Origin: Candidatus Alistipes faecavium
GTDB lineage: Bacteria > Bacteroidota > Bacteroidia > Bacteroidales > Rikenellaceae
DNA: 64,000 nucleotides
NCBI GenBank assembly: GCA_019118605.1
Contig: DWYP01000046.1
Span: 40,134-104,133 of the forward strand
Reading direction: 5' to 3'
The first letter of the stretch is position 1; the number at the start of each line of letters is the position of its first letter. The notes beneath the pieces were generated by a model, which saw nothing but the letters and a program-made list of their open reading frames with translations, was not told the DNA's origin and searched no databases. The position numbers and the translations under genes are program-made. Shown here piece by piece: positions 61,772-64,000 of this stretch.

Positions 61772-62578
61772 ATGCGCACGGCATTTGCGAAATACGAAGG
61801 CGCCGGAAACGACTTCATCCTGATCGACAACCGCGACGGAGGCTTCACGCCCGACGCGGAGTTGATCGCCCGGCTTTGCGACCGGCATTTCGGAATCGGG
61901 GCCGACGGGCTGATGACCCTTTCGCACAACGCCGAGATCGACTGCTCGATGCGCTACTACAACGCCGACGGATCGCTCGGCGAGATGTGCGGCAACGGCG
62001 CGCGGTGCTTCGCGCTCTTCGCCGAACACCTCGGAATCGGCGGGGAGACGAAGTTCTTCGACGCCACGGACGGGCTCCATACGGCGCGCATCCGTCGCAC
62101 GAAAGGCGCCTGGGGCGAGATCGAGGTCGCAATGATCGCCGTGCGGGAGATCCGCCGGGGCGACGGGTGGTGGTTCCTCAATACCGGAGTTCCTCACTAC
62201 GTGGAGTTCGTCGACGACGTCGAGGCGGTCGACGTATGCGCCCGGGGCCGCCGGATCCGCTACGACCTCGACCGGTTCCCCCAGGGCACGAACGTCAACT
62301 TCGTGCAGCCGCTCGGGCCGGGCGTTCTCCGCATGCGCACCTACGAGCGCGGGGTGGAGAACGAGACCCTCGCCTGCGGAACCGGCGCCACGGCTGCGGC
62401 CATCGTCACCTCCTACACGCAACAGAGCGATACCGCCCGCTTCCGGGTTCTCGTGCCGGGAGGGGAGCTCACCATACGCTTCGCACACGAACCCTCCACC
62501 GCGACCTACACCGATGTACGCCTCTCGGGCCCGGCCCGCAGGGTGTTCGAAGGGACGTTCGACAGCGAGAATTTCTAA
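61772..62578 (+). CDS. dapF: Diaminopimelate epimerase
   Basis: 268 residues, normal length. It converts LL- to meso-diaminopimelate for lysine and peptidoglycan synthesis. The two catalytic Cys are present: Cys73 in GEMCGNGARC and Cys202 in TLACGTGATA. FAKYEGAGNDFILIDNRDGGF is the family N-terminus. The ATG at 61772 was chosen because it starts that conserved strand and follows a -7 element. Next is a 64-residue acidic gene after 29 bases. Confidence 0.96.
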   Translation: MRTAFAKYEGAGNDFILIDNRDGGFTPDAELIARLCDRHFGIGADGLMTLSHNAEIDCSMRYYNADGSLGEMCGNGARCFALFAEHLGIGGETKFFDATDGLHTARIRRTKGAWGEIEVAMIAVREIRRGDGWWFLNTGVPHYVEFVDDVEAVDVCARGRRIRYDLDRFPQGTNVNFVQPLGPGVLRMRTYERGVENETLACGTGATAAAIVTSYTQQSDTARFRVLVPGGELTIRFAHEPSTATYTDVRLSGPARRVFEGTFDSENF

Positions 62579-62607
62579 ATACCAATTTATTTCCACTTTC
62601 CCCACCC

Positions 62608-62802
62608 ATGAAAACACAAAAGGGAATCCGTGAACACGACACGGATGAACTTCGGAAGGCCAAACGCCTCGAACCGATCCGCAAGAGCGGCAAGGAACGC
62701 CACACGCTCTACTCCCGCTACGAAGAGGAGGACGAGGAGGAGGAATATGTCCCGGCCAAACGCGAATCCGCCTACGACTACCTCGACGACGAGGAGGCAT
62801 AA
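62608..62802 (+). CDS. Small charged protein of unknown function
   Basis: 64 residues. The N-terminal half is basic (EHDTDELRKAKRLEPIRKSGKER) and the C-terminal half strongly acidic (EEEDEEEEYVP, YDYLDDEEA). There is no signal peptide or membrane segment. It has codon use like its neighbours, an AT-rich start region, and tight spacing to dapF (29 bases) and to the hydrolase gene (18 bases), so it is a credible operon gene. I do not recognise the family. Confidence 0.7.
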   Translation: MKTQKGIREHDTDELRKAKRLEPIRKSGKERHTLYSRYEEEDEEEEYVPAKRESAYDYLDDEEA

Positions 62803-62820
62803 CCCCGCACGACACACGAC

Positions 62821-63624
62821 ATGATTGAAAAGTTCATTATGGCCGGCCCCACGGCCCTGCACGTCTGCGACTCCCAGCAGGGGGATCGCTGCATCGTCCT
62901 GCTGCACGGATACCTCGAATCGCTGCTCGTCTGGGAGGAGTTCGTGCCGCTGCTGTACAAACAGGTGCGCGTCGTGACGCTCGACCTGCCCGGGCACGGC
63001 ATCTCGGTCGTGCAGGGCGAGGAGCATTCGATGGAGTTCCTGGCCGACACGGTCGCCGCGGCCATCCGCGCCCTGGGGATCGAACGCTGCACGGTGGTCG
63101 GGCACTCGATGGGCGGCTATGTGGCCCTTGCCGTGTGCGAACGCCACCCGGAACTGCTCGACGGACTCGTGCTGCTGAGTTCGACCCCCAACCCCGACAC
63201 GGAGGAGAAGGCCGAGAACCGCCGGCGCGAGATCGCCCTTGTCAAGGCCGGGAAGAAGGAGCTGCTGGCGCGTGTCGCCCCCGAGGCGGGTTTCGCCGAA
63301 GAGAACCGCCCGCGCATGAAGGATGCCATCGAGGAGCTGACCGAACAGGTCTTCATTACCGAGGACGAAGGGATCGTGGCGCTGCTCAACGGCATGATCG
63401 CCCGCAAGGACCAGAACGAAATGCTCCGCGCGACGAAAGTCCCGGTACTCTTTATTCTGGGACGCAGGGACAATTACATTCCTGTTGAAGTTGCCGAAAA
63501 GATGGTCTCCGAACATCCGGAGGCTCAGGTGGTGTGGCTCGAGCATTCGGGACACATGGGTTTCCTCGAAGAGCCCGAGGCCACGGCCGCGGCGCTGCTC
63601 GATTTCGTAAAGGCGGCGAAGTGA
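62821..63624 (+). CDS. Alpha/beta hydrolase
   Basis: 267 residues, soluble. The fold is evident from [18 protein letters not shown] (oxyanion His-Gly), the nucleophile elbow GHSMGG with Ser96, a strand [16 protein letters not shown] with the catalytic Asp, and [11 protein letters not shown] with the catalytic His. A lid-like helical insertion (about 125-185) lies between. Substrate is unknown; members include esterases and enol-lactonases. Last gene before a strong terminator. Confidence 0.88.
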   Translation: MIEKFIMAGPTALHVCDSQQGDRCIVLLHGYLESLLVWEEFVPLLYKQVRVVTLDLPGHGISVVQGEEHSMEFLADTVAAAIRALGIERCTVVGHSMGGYVALAVCERHPELLDGLVLLSSTPNPDTEEKAENRRREIALVKAGKKELLARVAPEAGFAEENRPRMKDAIEELTEQVFITEDEGIVALLNGMIARKDQNEMLRATKVPVLFILGRRDNYIPVEVAEKMVSEHPEAQVVWLEHSGHMGFLEEPEATAAALLDFVKAAK

Positions 63625-63676
63625 TCCTCCGGGAAGAGCGGCCACGAGGAAGGTCATCCGCCGGTCAGGGAACAAG

Positions 63677-63712
63677 AGAGGAGCGGGGTCAACGGGCCCG
63701 CTCCTCTTTTTC
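63677..63712 (+). terminator. Terminator of the dapF operon
   Basis: A perfect 11-base stem (63677-63687 with 63697-63707) followed by four T and CATT. Confidence 0.88.
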
Positions 63713-63787
63713 ATTATGAACTCCCCCGGCAGAATAGCTCGGACGAGGGATACACAGCCCTCGCAGCTTCCGACCGCAAACAAAAAA

Positions 63788-63810
63788 AGGTCAGACCTTT
63801 CGATCTGACC
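63788..63810 (-). terminator. Second (distal) rRNA-operon terminator copy
   Basis: GGTCAGA/TCTGACC stem with a run of seven T on the minus strand; same sequence as the proximal copy. Confidence 0.8.
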
Positions 63811-63821
63811 GCCCAATAAAG

Positions 63822-63841
63822 CCCCTCCTTTCAAGGAGGGG
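63822..63841. repeat. CCCCTCCTT/AAGGAGGGG hairpin with conserved-looking flank
   Basis: A perfect 9-base stem with a 2-base loop, followed on the plus strand by TTTGGGGTGGTTGT. The look is of a dispersed intergenic repeat; only one copy is in the window. Confidence 0.6.
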
Positions 63842-63942
63842 TTTGGGGTGGTTGTCTGCATCTGCGGCGGCGCAGCCGGCTCTTCAAGGTCAGAACCGAC
63901 AGCAGACCGGGATGCACGTCCCCGCAACTCCCGACCGCAAAC

Positions 63943-63973
63943 AAAAAAAGGTCAGACCTTTCGATCTGACCTT
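63943..63973 (-). terminator. Proximal terminator of the rRNA operon
   Basis: AAGGTCAGA pairs with TCTGACCTT, and seven T follow on the minus strand. It lies 6 bases after the 5S rRNA end. Confidence 0.88.
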
Positions 63974-63978
63974 GAAGA

Positions 63979-64000
63979 GGCGGCTACCTACTCTCCCACG
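63979..64000 (-). rRNA. 5S ribosomal RNA, 3' end only
   Basis: The last 22 bases, read on the minus strand (GTGGGAGAGTAGGTAGCCGCC), match the conserved 3' end of Bacteroidales 5S rRNA. The rest, and the remainder of the rRNA operon, lie beyond the right edge. Confidence 0.85.

Larger units (their letters stand above)
63770..63971 (-). repeat. Two 41-base direct repeats containing rRNA-operon terminators
   Basis: Positions 63770-63810 and 63931-63971 are identical over 41 bases (CCGACCGCAAACAAAAAAAG and on). Less exact similarity extends about 25 bases further left of each. The copies contain the same minus-strand hairpin. Between them (63811-63930) lie a 9-base hairpin and an inverted fragment of the 5S 3' flank. 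No gene is present from 63625 to 63978. Confidence 0.92.

Overview
The window looks like a chromosomal segment of a high-GC member of the Bacteroidales, most likely Alistipes (Rikenellaceae). The evidence is the SusC/SusD pair, lipoproteins with Bacteroidetes-type signal peptides, many promoters matching the Bacteroidetes consensus (TTTG, 19-20 bases, TAnnTTTG), very GC-rich codon use, and a 5S rRNA 3' end of Bacteroidales type at the right edge. The genus is an inference from gene content and base composition.

Layout. Positions 1-14626 hold a polysaccharide utilisation locus: a divergent partial GH92, then GH2, SusC, SusD, a LamG-type lipoprotein, a GH38 alpha-mannosidase and a second GH92, all aimed at a mannose-containing glycan. 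From 14.7 to 20.8 kb lie housekeeping genes: ftsY-rimO, a coiled-coil gene with zapA, a predicted 6S RNA, rny (RNase Y) and an HD hydrolase. From 20.8 to 27.2 kb four minus-strand metabolic genes follow: an Fe-S/FAD D-lactate dehydrogenase type enzyme, a dihydroorotate dehydrogenase-like protein, gcvT and an acyltransferase-like protein. Divergent from them is a large protein with two receiver-like domains fused to a PEP-synthase ATP-binding domain. gdhA, a small lipoprotein, and pgi-gpsA (minus) come next.

From 35.5 to 41.3 kb is the rod-shape cluster mreB-mreC-mreD-mrdA-rodA, followed by a Ca2+-type P-ATPase and a PAP2 phosphatase gene broken by an in-frame TAG. Then come yebC, a glyoxalase-fold gene, a YrdC/Sua5 gene, a thioesterase, an outer-membrane-type protein, a minus-strand operon (tRNA nucleotidyltransferase, SGNH hydrolase, pdxJ), nadK, and the envelope biogenesis run uppS-bamA-ompH-ompH. 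The right end has an AraC-type regulator, a TamL-like assembly factor, a nitroreductase, dapF, a 64-residue acidic protein and an alpha/beta hydrolase. The edge is the end of an rRNA operon (minus strand) with duplicated terminators.

A recurring theme is small repeat expansion at or just beyond gene 3' ends (HD gene, the PEP-synthase-like gene, pgi, and downstream of zapA). No phage, insertion sequence, CRISPR array or tRNA gene was seen. The least explained items are the receiver/PEP-synthase fusion, the repeated pgi tail, and the GH92 with a Glu-to-Gln change in a conserved specificity motif.
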